DNA from: Dillenia suffruticosa
Taxonomy: Eukaryota > Streptophyta > Magnoliopsida > Dilleniales > Dilleniaceae
Length of the DNA: 64,000 nucleotides
Assembly: GCA_033439265.1 (NCBI GenBank)
Contig: JAVTVX010000020.1
Span: 19,672,001-19,736,000, forward strand
Direction of reading: 5' to 3'
Position 1 is the stretch's first letter. Every line of letters starts with the position of its first letter. Below the pieces are notes generated by a model. That model was not told where the DNA came from. It searched no databases and saw only the letters and a program-made list of their open reading frames with translations. Position numbers and translations under genes: made by a program. Below, piece by piece: positions 12,967-24,113 of this stretch.

Positions 12967-13095
12967 CATTATTATTTTTTATTATATTAATCGATATACA
13001 AAACCAGATTCGAAATTTGTAATAACTCATTTAAGAAAACTATCCTCCCAATATAGTTTTTTTTTTATATTTAAATCGTAAGTCAAACTCAAAAA
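12967..13095 (-). repeat. SINE-like repeat, minus orientation
   Basis: Read on the minus strand, this gives ACTATATTGGGAGGATAG, then AAATGAGTTATTACAAATTTCG, then a TATCGATTAATATAAT tail and A-runs. It matches the plus-strand copy at 20455-20565 block for block and shares its tail with 22000-22160. The order of blocks and the A-rich end fit a plant SINE. Confidence 0.5.
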
Positions 13096-13184
13096 TTTGA
13101 TTAAGAAATTTAACACTATATCCTTTTAGACCAACTGTCCGTTGATTAAGATATCTCATCATATTTGCATGAAGAGTTATTTTT

Positions 13185-13573
13185 TGTTATAAATTCTATA
13201 AAATTTGATAAATATCCATATTTATAATGGATAAAAATGATCATTTAAATGGATAAATCATGTTCAGCTATTGATTTTTGAGTAATACTTTAATATTACG
13301 ATGACTTTTAGCCTTTAAAATCATAAGTGACTGTTGATTTTTATATTGCCACATTAATGAAAATGTCTATTCATAATTTGTCCAAATGTTTATAAATAGC
13401 ATCTCTTATAATCTCATTTGCACGCCAAGAAGAGAAATAAAAATTTTATTCTCTCTAATCTCTATATATATTGTGCTTAATTTTTTCTTTTGACTTCGAT
13501 TTTTACTTTTGTATTATTCTGATTTCTACTTAGAATATATCAAGTTTTAAGCTCCAAAATCAAAATTCTATAA
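13185..13573 (+). repeat. 5' LTR of the copia element
   Basis: Starts TGTTATAA and ends TTCTATA at the primer site. It shares with 17479-17881 the ATATCCATATTTAT block, TTTATAAATAG and CCAAGAAGAGAAATAAAA in the same order and spacing. The last two look like a TATA region and the start of the transcript. Confidence 0.8.
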
Positions 13574-16500
13574 TACGTTATCGGTATGAAACTATGATCA
13601 ACTAAGATAAAGTCAAAAGAAAGAACCAATCTCTGATAAATATGATTTATTATTATATTTATTATTTTATACTTAATATAGTGATACTTTATAATTTTTT
13701 AATATAATGTCTTTATTTATAGACGTTTGTTTTTATGTATTTTAAAAATTGACATTGAATCATGCATTAGGCTTTATCTGTAGATTTCTTCATTTTTAAA
13801 AATTTTGATGAGACTAATAACATTGAAAAGGTATAGAGGAATTGCAGTCATGGATTGAGGTAGTTGCTATTATGAATTACATTGGCTCATCCATAATTGT
13901 GTTGGTGGCTCATGCAAGTAATATAGAAATTAGAGCTGATAGCTTAATCTGGTGCAAGAAGTAGTGGAATGGTCATACTAGTTTAAAAAAAAATATATAT
14001 ATATATGAGCAGAACATTCTGCTTATTGCTTTTTATGGCCACCACCCTTGTCTTAGTTTGGCAATGACATTGAATTAGTTGGAATAGACTTAAGAGTTAT
14101 CCATGCAAATTAAGATAAGTACGTAGGGTTAGGATTTCTAGTATGTTGAGTTGCATTTTTCTATTTTTAATCTTTTTTTGTAGACTAGTGTACTAATATT
14201 CTATTTTTGTTTTGTGGAAAATGACTATTTCTAATTATAGTTTTGGTTTTGTTTCTTTTATATAGATGAATGTCTTCATATGAAGAGAAAATTACTGATT
14301 TTAATATATTAGGAAAAAAAAAACCATTATCCATTTTTATGCTTCAAATATGCTTTTGCAACAGCAATATTGAGAAATGGGGTTTTTAAAATATTATGAA
14401 CTGATTTTTTTTTTTATTTGTTTGTTGTTGAATAAAATATTAAGTTACTAATAAAAAAACGAATTTCATCCAACTGGTTCTACTCTATTTCCTGAAATGA
14501 ATGCAACAACTTATGATAATTTTGGGCGTAGACAAGAACATGGAAAGGGCCATGTTTGTGGACGTGGCCATAAGTGTAGCCGTGGTTATGGTGTGGAGGT
14601 GGTTGAAATGTTTATTGTAATAACCATGGTGATCATGCAACTTTATTGAATTAGCATAAATGAAAAAAATCATAATGACAAACGAGGAAAAAAGAATTAT
14701 TCCTATAAAAGGTGAAAAAAAATTTATGTGTCGTTGCCAATACTATAACACATACAATACTTAAAAATAAGAATTATTACTCCTACTTGAAAATGAGATA
14801 AATAACTTTTAATACCATAAGTGGTATTGTAAAATTAATTAAGGTTTCAATGAAGGAGCGAAATTAGTTATAGAAAATATACTATACTCTACTAAGTTTA
14901 GTAAATTAAAAAAATTACTAAATTTTAAAGATATTCACTGAAAAAGATATCATATCGAGACAATGAATAACACAAATATTCAATATTCGTGTATTACAAT
15001 TATCATTTCATGGGAGAAATGATGGTAGAAATTTTTTTTTCTTTTTTCTGGCCTATGTTACACTAAAATTAATATAATTAAAATGCACCATTTAGTAAAC
15101 TAGAAATTTACTAACCAAAATGTATTTTTATTATAACATAATTGTTGGGTTATCTTGAATTTACAATGATATGGCGAATTATTGAAAACTCTTCTGGACA
15201 TTAATTGAAAATCTGAAAATTCTTCAGTCTAATAAATTCTCATGTAATGCATGTTATCAAGGCTAATTAATAATAAAAACATTACAAGTAAAATTGGGTT
15301 TGAATGTTCTACATTTATAACAAATTGCAAACTAATTGCGAGATAATTTTTCTGATACAAAATGGCTAATTAAATCATATGTTCCTACTGAGAATGCTCT
15401 CATTAGAATTAATGTACCTGAATGACCTCTAACAATAAATGGACCTAAACCACTATTGAAACGTGGAAAACCAATATGTTCTAAAGATAAAAATCCCTTA
15501 AAAAAGAAGGGAGCAAATAGTCAAATTGATCATATCGAAGAAGAGAAACATAAATGACTCAATTTACATATTCTTCTTGAAGAAGTTGAGCCTTTGAAAG
15601 AGAACGTAGAAAATTAAGAAATATTAATTAATTATATTTTCACAATGAAAACATGAGATTGAAAAAATACTATTGTAATGACATGTTTATATACAATATG
15701 ATAGTTGATGCCTTGAATTAAAATAATAATTATGAGCCCACGTCTGTAAAGGAATATAAGTCATGAAATGATTTGCCAAAATGGAAGGATTTCTATCAAA
15801 ACATGTTATTTTTAGTCTCATAGTCAAAAACTCCGGATGGTGTTAGATCGATAGATTATAAGTGGATATTTGTATAAAAAGGAAATGAGAAAAATAAGAT
15901 CGAACGAAACAAGACATAACTTGTAGCATAAGATTTTTCAGATAAACCAGGTATAGATTATGAAGAGACATATTTTCCTGTGATAGATGGAATCTCTTTT
16001 TAATATTTTGTTGGATTGATAGCGCATGAAAAACTCCATATATAATTAATAGATTTTATCATTGTATATTTATAAGGTGTACTAAATAATGATATATATA
16101 TATATATATATATATATGAAAGTTCCAAAAGAACTAAAACCACCTAAAGTATGTAATTCTCAATAATCATTTTTCTATTAGATTACAAAGGTTTTTATAT
16201 AGTTTAAAACAATTTGGACATATGTCAACTCGCTGAATGTTTGTTGAAAATAGGCTATATAAATATTCATATTTTTTCATGTGTTTTTATAAAGAAATCT
16301 AAATATGGATTTGTAATAATCGTTGTATATGTTGATAATTTAAATATCATTAGAATTCTTGAAAAGATTTCAAATACCATAAATTATTTTTTTTAAAAAA
16401 TCAAAATAAAAGACATTAGGAAAACCAAATTCTGTCTCGACTTATAGTTCAAATATTTAAAAGATTGAATCTTTATCCATTAATCAATTTGCACTAAGAA

Positions 16501-17478
16501 AGTGTTGGAACGATTTAATATAGATAAATTATATCCATTAATCAGTCCAATGGTAATTTGTTCACTGATATGCAAAAAGGATTTTTTTTTTTTTTTTTAC
16601 TTTGGGAGGATAACGAGGAAATTTTTTGTTCTGAACTACCACATCTAAGTACAATTGGTATATTGATATATTTTACTAATAATACTCAACCCGATATAAC
16701 TTCTATAAACATATTAGCAAGATATAACTCTACTCCAACAAAAAATATATTAGAATAGAATTAAACATATTCTATGATATCTCCAAGATACAATTGAAAT
16801 GAGTTTAATTTATTCAAATTGTCAAATGTACAATTAATTGAATATGTAGATATTAAATATTTGTCTGATCCACATAAAACTCGTTTTCAAACGGGTTATA
16901 TATTTATATATGATGGCATTGTCATATCTTGGAGATCTATAAAGTAAAAAATGACTGTTATATCATCGAATTATACTGAGATACTAGTAATTCATAAAGC
17001 AAGTCATGAATGTGTGTGGACCAAATCAATGATTAATTATATTCAAGTATCAAGTGATTTAACTAGTATTAAGAAGACCTTACAATATTATATGAGAATA
17101 ATATTGTATACATATCTCAATTAAAAGGTGGATATATTAAGAATGATAGAACAAGACATATATCTCTCAAATTATTTTTCACATATAACTTAATACAAAG
17201 TGGAGATATCAATATTCAAAAAATTCAATCAAGTAAAAATTCTACAAATTTGTTGACAAAGACATTACCTACCACAATATTAAAAAAATATGATTCATAA
17301 AATTCCGCGTTTTAAAAACATTATATGATATTTTTATCATGAGAATATAATATGAAGGTTTTTATGTATAAAGAATGATGTACTTTTTTTCTTTCACCGG
17401 AGTTTTTGTCCCACTAGATTTGTCTCTAATAAAATTTTAATAAGACATATTCTTTATACAATGGACATTCAATGAAGA

Positions 17479-17881
17479 GAGTTATAAGTTCTGAAGAATT
17501 TGGATAGATATCCATATTTATTACGGATAAAATGATTATTGGAATGGATGATCATGTTAAAAAATGACCATTGTCTTTTGCATGACTCTTTAATGTTACG
17601 ATTAACTTTTGGGTTTTGAGATCACGAGTGACTATTATTTTTTGGGTTGCAAATTAACAAAAGTATCTATTCATATTTTCTCCAAATATTTATAAATAGG
17701 TCCCCTTGTAACCTTATTTGTCTACCAAGAAGAGAAATAAAAGTCCTATTTTCTCTGATCTCTCTCTCTCTATATACATTGTGTTCAAGTTTTTCTTTTA
17801 AGTTAAATTTGTCTTTATACTATTTCTGTTTCTATTTAGAACACATCATATATTTTGATCTCCAAAACCAAGGTTCTATAT
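17479..17881 (+). repeat. 3' LTR of the copia element
   Basis: Partner of 13185-13573. It is preceded by the sequence GGACATTCAATGAAGAGA, which corresponds to the polypurine region of Ale elements, and by the characteristic TTTTGTCCCACTAGA block (17406-17420). It contains a short CT run at 17761-17770. Confidence 0.8.
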
Positions 17882-18660
17882 TGTTTAATTATTTTTAAAT
17901 TAAAAAAATAAAAAACATTATAAATTTTACAAAAAATATTTTAAATAATACTAGAATGAACCAAATAAGTCAATAGCTAAATATATCAAATCTTATGGAC
18001 CAATATTAGGTCACACGCCGAATATTTACAAATTGAGTAAAAAAAATTTAAAAAACATGGTCAGATTGATTGCTACAACTCATTTGGAGTGTTTAATATT
18101 ATTCAAGTATATATATATTATAAAAATATGCTTTTTTGGAAAGTTAGTATTTCTAAAATCAGATAACAGAATTTTTTTATTAAAAAATTGGAAACGAATG
18201 TACAAATGAAACAAAACTAAAGACGTTTCTTGGAATCGTCCCCGGAAGGGATGGATTAAGCAAAACATGGATGATGGGTTTCGCTCCATATAAGTTTCTC
18301 AATGTTAACATTTTTTTAAAAAAATATTTTTAAAATAGTTCAATATATTAAATTAATTAATATTTATAAAAAAAAATTTATATTTTTTATATTTATATAT
18401 TTTTTCACATTTAATAAATTATTTACTTATTTAACTATAATTTTTATTTTTATATTATTTGTCTTATGATTAATAATTATATATTTATTTTAGATTTTTC
18501 TTATACAAGACAAACATTATATCATTTCTATAAAATAATTAATATTTTTTTATATTTACATATTTTTTTGCGTTTCTATTTTCTATATTATTACAAAGTG
18601 TTGTTTCTGTATAGTTTCATATCTGTTTTCATTTTCTTATTTCTGTTCCTTGCAACCTAA
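17882..18660. other. AT-rich spacer with second copy of the AT-rich repeat
   Basis: No gene. Bases 18340-18560 repeat the AT-rich family of 12280-12590, including CACATTTAATAAATTATTTA and CTTATGATTAATAATTATAT. Short plus- and minus-strand open frames here are rich in F, L, I and Y because of base composition, and are not proteins I would defend. Confidence 0.5.
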
Positions 18661-19114
18661 ATGGTAGGCAACCCTGCTACGATATGGCAAGCAAAATTTT
18701 GAGATATTTTGGATCTTAGACTTCCCTATCTACTTGGGATGGGGTAATGTAAAGCAAAAGCAGAACCATGGGGCCTTATTCTACCGAAGCTACTCAAGAT
18801 ACAAACCTTGTTAATCGAAATGGACTTCATGGCAGCGGTTTCTCACATCTCAAATCCGGCTCTGTCTCAGAATTCCATGGACAATATTGCCAAAGAATGC
18901 AAGTCATTGACAACAGAGGCTACAACTGTTGTATCTCTCGTATCTTTAAGGAGGTTAACATTTGTGCAGAACGGTTGCTGGTTTAGCTTTCAAACTCCTT
19001 TTGAGTAATCAATTTTTCATTCTCCTCCCCAAGGCATTAGTACAGTTAATTGTAGGGATTGGCAAGGCTAGGCCTGCCCAAGAAGAATGTAATGCTGTCC
19101 AACTTTGGGCTTTT

Positions 19115-19117
<3 letters not shown>
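18661..19117. other. Unrecognised segment of more balanced composition
   Basis: Two overlapping plus-strand open frames of 72 and 66 codons (18768-18986, 18808-19008) lie here. Neither has a motif or family likeness that I recognise. The composition is closer to coding or transcribed DNA than its surroundings, so a gene fragment is possible, but nothing in the frames supports a specific call. Confidence 0.3.

Positions 19118-19213
<96 letters not shown>
19118..19213. repeat. Compound microsatellite (CT)n-(TA)n-(CA)n
   Basis: About 25 CT units run directly into about 10 TA units and then about 12 CA units. Three dinucleotide arrays in one 96-bp block would be highly polymorphic. Confidence 0.95.
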
Positions 19214-19668
19214 TTGATCTTAGTCTCTCTATATATATACTAGCAATTCCTGGCTGTGCAATGCACAACCTCACTGCCCACCAACGTTTTGCCAGCGTGA
19301 ATGTATAGTGCTTGGATTTGCAAAGAAATCTACTTTGTTGTTGTCCATTATGTGTGAACCTAGTAAATGAAAACAAATAAAATGAAACTAATATAAAGTT
19401 CCGGTGATTGTCATTTTAAGACAACATAAGTGTTTATACAAAAGAGATAGCACTATATAATATGTTATGTTTGCAACAGAGTTGCATATATTGGGATCCA
19501 TTACATTTGATTGACAATGTAATGGTTCATAGTATTCTGGTCAAAAGTTATCATATGATTCATAGTAGTAATTTTAACATAAATTACTTCATGACCATTT
19601 TCAAAAACTTAGATGAACAAAGAGGATTTACCTCATGTGAAGTTCAAGTTTGCTTTTCTTGGCTGGTC

Positions 19669-20109
19669 TCAGCTTTTATATCTGCTGCTAAGTGAAATTT
19701 TTTGTGCTCTTTGGTTCAGAAACCTTGTTGTCAAGAATGTTTTTTTTTCTGATTGAATATCAGCTGATAGAAATGTAGTTGAAGTATTTTCAGTATTTTC
19801 AGTATTTTCAGTATCTGGGGCAAAGGTAAGTATTTTTTTCATTGGTGTGACTGAGTCTGAAAATTTTTTTGGAGTAGTATTGTCATGTGCTATTTGTTCA
19901 AGCACAAACTTTGTTGTTGGTGTGAAAAAGGGATCTTTCAGTGTCTCTTGACATCCAGATATTTGTGATGTAAGAGTTTGTTCAACTTGGTACTGTGCTT
20001 TAGGATTCATTGGAGCAGGCAGAGGATCTATTATTTCTTCCGATGTATATGTTTTAACAATAATGAATCTCCTTTGTTTTTTGTTTTGGTTTTGGTTTTC
20101 ATACTCCAT
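19669..20109 (-). CDS. Unrecognised 146-codon open frame
   Basis: I do not recognise a family. The translation is polar, with a lysine/glutamine/asparagine-rich start (MEYENQNQNKKQRR), a middle rich in T, P and E, and a short ENT ENT ENT repeat made by four copies of a TATTTTCAG decamer-like unit near 19786-19815. No membrane segment, signal peptide or catalytic motif is visible. The frame is the longest of balanced composition in this part of the window but has no neighbours of the same kind and no clear exon context. It may be an exon or gene fragment carried by the surrounding segment, or chance. Confidence 0.2.
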   Translation of the reverse strand: MEYENQNQNKKQRRFIIVKTYTSEEIIDPLPAPMNPKAQYQVEQTLTSQISGCQETLKDPFFTPTTKFVLEQIAHDNTTPKKFSDSVTPMKKILTFAPDTENTENTENTSTTFLSADIQSEKKTFLTTRFLNQRAQKISLSSRYKS

Positions 20110-20454
20110 GTTGTCTTCTGGTTAATGGAATCTGTCAATTCTTTTTCTAGGTTAATTTCGAACGGGTCAGTTTTGTTAGACTTGGAATTTTTTATTAACT
20201 TACTTGTTTTTCATAGCAAAGAAACAAAAAAAACTCAACTTCTAGAATCATAGTTGAAATTTTCAAAGTCACTTAGCATTACTCAATGTTTACTACAATT
20301 TAATATATTAAGAAATTCATATTTCAATAAATTTATAAGAACTCTCTAGTGAAATTAACAGTCTCAAAGCTGAAAGGAGATGTAATACTTATAAACTTTA
20401 CAAATTATGTAACCATCTACCTACAACAACACTTCTCAAGTTATTCAAAATCTA

Positions 20455-20565
20455 CATCTAAACTATGTTGGGAGGGTGGTCCCTTTAAATGAGTCATTGC
20501 AAGTTTCAAACCGGATTAATTAGAATATGGTTCTAGATACCGATTGATATAGTATAAAAAAATCT
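20455..20565 (+). repeat. SINE-like repeat, plus orientation
   Basis: The sequence runs ACTATGTTGGGAGGGTGG, AAATGAGTCATTGCAAGTTT, CGGATTAATTAGAATATGGT, then TACCGATTGATATAGTATAA and an A-run. The same block order is seen reversed at 12967-13095, and the second half recurs at 22060-22160 and 23690-23755. Together these define a small dispersed family with an A-rich 3' end. Confidence 0.55.
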
Positions 20566-21570
20566 ACATCTAAACAAGAATGTAGTTGATTATATATAAG
20601 TATTTTTTTAGATGTTTCAAGGATCTAAAACTAAAGTAGATAGTTCATGCAGAGTCTGCTATCCCTACCAAAGAAAGACTACCATAGATACCAATCAAAT
20701 TGGAATAACATGAAGGGAAACTGAACTCATGACGTTCTAATTGCCATAGAAATTGAGAAGGACTAAATACATATGAAGTTTGAATACTACAAAATTGATT
20801 TAATCGTTTTTTTGCAATCATTTGAAACTATGTACATAAATTGACAATTTAATTACCGTAAGATATCAAGGAACAATAAAACAAATAATAGTGAAAACAA
20901 ATAAAAACATGTTAATTTTCACTATTAATTTTAAGTGATCATCCATCGGAGAGGGTGTAACCAAATTATCAAACACCAAGCATAAACTAGGAGGTTGGAG
21001 TAGGATTACTTACCCAAAAGCTTAGGTTTTCAAGGCCAAACAAAGGCGTAAAAAAGAATTGCAATTGAATTCATTTCACATTTGTTGGTTCCTTCAATTA
21101 TTTTACAATAATAATGAATATAGAAAAGAATTAATATTTAGTAATATAAAAATACACTTTTTTTCGATTATTAAATGTTAAGATCAGTAAAGACTTACAA
21201 ATTGTTTTATCAAATTAAGTATTGCTGGTAAATGAATTCTTGATTTTTAAGGAAGAGCACTACCGTAAAATCCAAACTCAGTTATTCTTACATTTGCTAA
21301 TTTGAGGAAAAGATTTTGACAAGAGGAAGATTTTTCTCTTGTTAATGTAATCGCAAAGTGTGTATTTCTTGTAAAACAGAAATTGCAAAATCCAAATGCT
21401 AAAAATAGAGTAAAAAATGAAACGATTGATTTGCAGAAACAAAACTATCATCTCTTCGATTGGGGTGCTATCTTGTAGGATTTAGGGAAGAGTGTCAAAA
21501 TAGAGAGCTATATCTCCAAGAACTTATAAATGACGGCAGGAAGTGTAGCATTTCTTTTACCTAAAAACAA

Positions 21571-21770
21571 TTACCATGTTGTATATGTTCTAACTTGGCC
21601 TTGGGCATCCAATGAATGTTCTCAACTCATAGCTCTTTCCATGTGGCACTTTTGAATGAAGGCTTGCCCACGTTGTATATGTGTTATGAAGTGACCTTGG
21701 GCATCCAATGAATGTTCTCCGGCTCATGACTTTTTTCCACGTGGCACTTTTGAATGAAGGCTTGTCAAGC
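21571..21770. repeat. Tandem duplication of about 100 bp
   Basis: Two head-to-tail copies share CCTTGGGCATCCAATGAATG and GTGGCACTTTTGAATGAAGG at the same spacing. The second copy contains CCACGTGG, a G-box-like sequence; the first has CCATGTGG at that place. No open frame is present. Confidence 0.8.
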
Positions 21771-21984
21771 TTTTTATATAGATAGTAGATATATTATCTT
21801 GTTTCTGTTGTTCTGCTTGTGGTGGCCTTCTAGGCTATGTTTATTCCAAGTGAATGCCACCCTATTTATTTCAAAACCAAGTTGTTCATTCCGATTAGAC
21901 CCCTGAAAATCGCCACTAGCCTTTGAGCTTCAACCTAATACCACACCACCGATATTTCCACGTGAAGGCCGTGCACACACGCAC

Positions 21985-22160
21985 GACTAGATGAATGGAG
22001 AGTTGACCCGATAAAAAGGACACTATTTAAGATTTGGGTTCAAATTTTAAAAATAAAAAAAACTACGTTTGTTAAGATCCTTTCTAAAAAGGGACTCATA
22101 GTATCTTGAAATAAATTAGTTAAAATATGATTTCGAATATCGATTGATCCAATATATAAA
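21985..22160 (+). repeat. SINE-like repeat, plus orientation
   Basis: A box-B-like GGGTTCAAATTT at 22036-22047 is followed by an A-run, then GGGACTCATAGTATCTTG, ATTAGTTAAAATATGATT and ATCGATTGATCCAATATA with an A-rich end. This matches the 3' part of the 20455-20565 and 23610-23755 copies, and the tRNA-like box suggests a polymerase III origin. Confidence 0.55.
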
Positions 22161-22168
22161 AAAAGAAA

Positions 22169-23048
22169 TAGACATGGTTGGGATTTGCTGAATATATGAG
22201 ATGTAGGTTTAGCGATAGTTATTAGAATGATGGAGAAACGTTTAAATTATATGGGCTAGATGAATTCAAAAGTAAACGATTTAGATATCTAAATTCTATC
22301 ATTGAAAATGATGACAATATAAATTGAGATACAAATCATAGGATTTAAGTGAATTTGATAAAATTGAGAAGAGTATCCGGAATTCTGATCGATCACACGA
22401 TATCATTGCATTTGAAGGGAAAGTTCTATAGAACTGTAGTTAAATCTATACTATTGTATAGTATCGAGTGTTTGGCTATTAAACAAAAACAAGAACAAAA
22501 TATGGTTGTAGCAAAAATGAAGATATTTAGGTGGATATGTGGAAAAACCAGAAGAGATAAAATTAGAAATGAAAATATTTGTAACAAATTATGAGTTAAT
22601 TCAATTGCAGATAAGGTACGAAAGCGTCATCTGAAATGGTTCGGGCATATGTAAAGAATATCCAAAGATACACTGATTATGAGAACCGAAAACTTAAATT
22701 TATGAGATTTAGTAAGACGTAGAGATAGACCGCTGAAATTTAGATGCAAATTATTCGTAAAGATATTAAAGTTAAGAGTTTAGAAGAGAAAATGATATTG
22801 AATAAGAAGAACGTAAAAAAATCCGTATAAATTATACCAATATATTTTATATATATCTATTGATTTATTTATTTATTTTTCTTTTTCCCTTTCTTTTTCC
22901 TTTTATATATATATTTTATTTTATTTTATTTTATTTTTCTTTTCTCTATTTTTTTTAATTTATTTCTCAAATGATCGATATCAAATATTTGAACTAAATC
23001 TTAGTTTGTTATTATTGCTGTAGACATGGTTGGGGTTTAGAGCCGAAG
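22169..23048 (+). mobile_element. 5'-truncated RTE-type LINE with 18-bp target site duplication
   Basis: Bases 22187-23030 are the 3' end of a non-LTR retrotransposon. The translation shows the C-terminal block of a plant RTE-type reverse transcriptase: LKGKFYRTVV..LLYSIECLAIK, then MKIFRWICGKTRRDKIRNENI (22400-22594), then in another frame RKRHLKWFGH (22618-22650). The 3' end carries a degenerate TTG/TTA repeat (AGTTTGTTATTATTGCTG), as RTE elements do. Both sides carry TAGACATGGTTGGGATTT (22169-22186) and the same with one change (23031-23048), a clear target site duplication. Only the last part of the ORF is present. Several frame breaks show that it is dead. Confidence 0.85.
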
Positions 23049-23609
23049 AAAGTTTAGAACCGAAGAAAAACATGTTTTGGTTTGACAAGAATCATATCCA
23101 ATAACTAAAATTGTGGAATGACTTGTAGTTCGAATTTCAAATTCAAACCAAAGTTATTTTTATGATTTTACAAGATTAAATTTTGATTGAGAGATAAACC
23201 CATCTCCACAGCGATAAGACTCATCTCCATAGATAGAGAGAGATTTATTATGAGGGGTAGGGAGATCTATTTATTATGAGAGGTAGTAAATGTACTGCAT
23301 GTGCAATCTCTCCAGAGTTCTAGACAGGGTGGGACTAGAAAGCATCCTCCAGTAAAGCAAATGTTGTTAATGGGCTAGTGCCAGCACAATCAATCACGTG
23401 AACAACCACAACCATGGAAGAGGGAGGCTTTGCCGACAGTGAAACATTATAATTTTACTCGAGAGGGTAAGTTTCTAAATCTTAATTTATTAATTCCCAA
23501 ATTCAATCCGTCCACCTACTTAAGGAGACTTCCTAAAACTCTGCCCATTGCAAATTCTAATAGAAAAGGGAAAAAAAATAATGTAGTATGTGATCTCGGA
23601 TATAACTAT
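23049..23609. other. Intergenic segment
   Basis: No gene is seen. A 65-codon frame at 23430-23627 has no recognisable features and runs into low-complexity sequence. Confidence 0.4.
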
Positions 23610-23755
23610 TTTTTTTTTTTAAATTAAGGTCTGAAATTTGAATTTTGAAAATAAAAAAAGGGTATTCGAAGAGTTGGTCTATTAATTGGGCTCACCGCTG
23701 TTCGATCCGAATTAGTTATATTTTCAGATGTCGATGATCAATTATCAAAAAAATA
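23610..23755 (+). repeat. SINE-like repeat, plus orientation
   Basis: It has a box-B-like GGTCTGAAATTTGAATTTTG followed by an A-run, then CCGAATTAGTTATATTTTCA and GTCGATGATCAATTATC with an A-run, in the same order as the copy at 21985-22160. It is more diverged than that copy. Confidence 0.45.
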
Positions 23756-24068
23756 ATGTTATATGTGACCCAAATCAATGCAAATTCCAAAATCTTAATA
23801 ATAATAATCCTTTACTCCAATCAGACAGCAAGTCCAACCTTGTGATCTCATAAATAGTTTGATTTAAAAAGTGATGAAGCTATATTAGCTATTAGGTTTG
23901 GCTAACAGTGCAATTGCAATTCCTATCAAATTTAGCTTTGGTTAAGGTTAAAAATGAGTTGACTAGGCTCATAAATAACTCAAATTATTTTAATTTATAT
24001 AAAATATGAGTTGAACTTAAGTTAGAAAATGTTCTACACATTTTGTTCATGATTTGGTCGATACATAA

Positions 24069-24113
<45 letters not shown>

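Larger units (their letters stand above)
13185..17881 (+). mobile_element. Ty1/copia (Ale/Retrofit-like) retrotransposon fossil, about 4.7 kb
   Basis: Two direct LTRs (13185-13573 and 17479-17881) bound a copia interior. Just after the 5' LTR lies ACGTTATCGGTATGAAAC, a diverged form of the CGTTATCAGCACGA primer site typical of Ale elements. The gag arginine/glycine tail is near 14520-14600. The integrase-RT linker is near 15360-15540, RT remnants with YVDNLNII near 16334, and RNase H with YLSDPHKTRFQTGY at 16855-16900. It is broken throughout. LTR identity of only about three quarters by eye points to an old insertion. Confidence 0.85.
19222..21790. mobile_element. Possible Helitron-like non-autonomous segment
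   Basis: The left end (TCTCTCTATATATATACTAG) is followed by a TGTGCAATGCACA palindrome near 19255-19267. The right end has a short hairpin, GCTTGTCAAGC (21761-21771), followed by TTTTTATATAGATAGTAG. A TC start, a hairpin close to the 3' end and the lack of terminal inverted repeats are Helitron features. However, no clean CTRR end is seen and no Rep-helicase is encoded, so the call is tentative. It would contain the 146-codon frame at 19669-20109, a SINE at 20455-20565 and a duplicated block at 21571-21770. Confidence 0.25.

Noticed and set aside
18768-19008. Two overlapping 66-72-codon frames suggesting a gene fragment
   Set aside because: No motif or neighbouring exon supports either frame; kept only as an unassigned segment.
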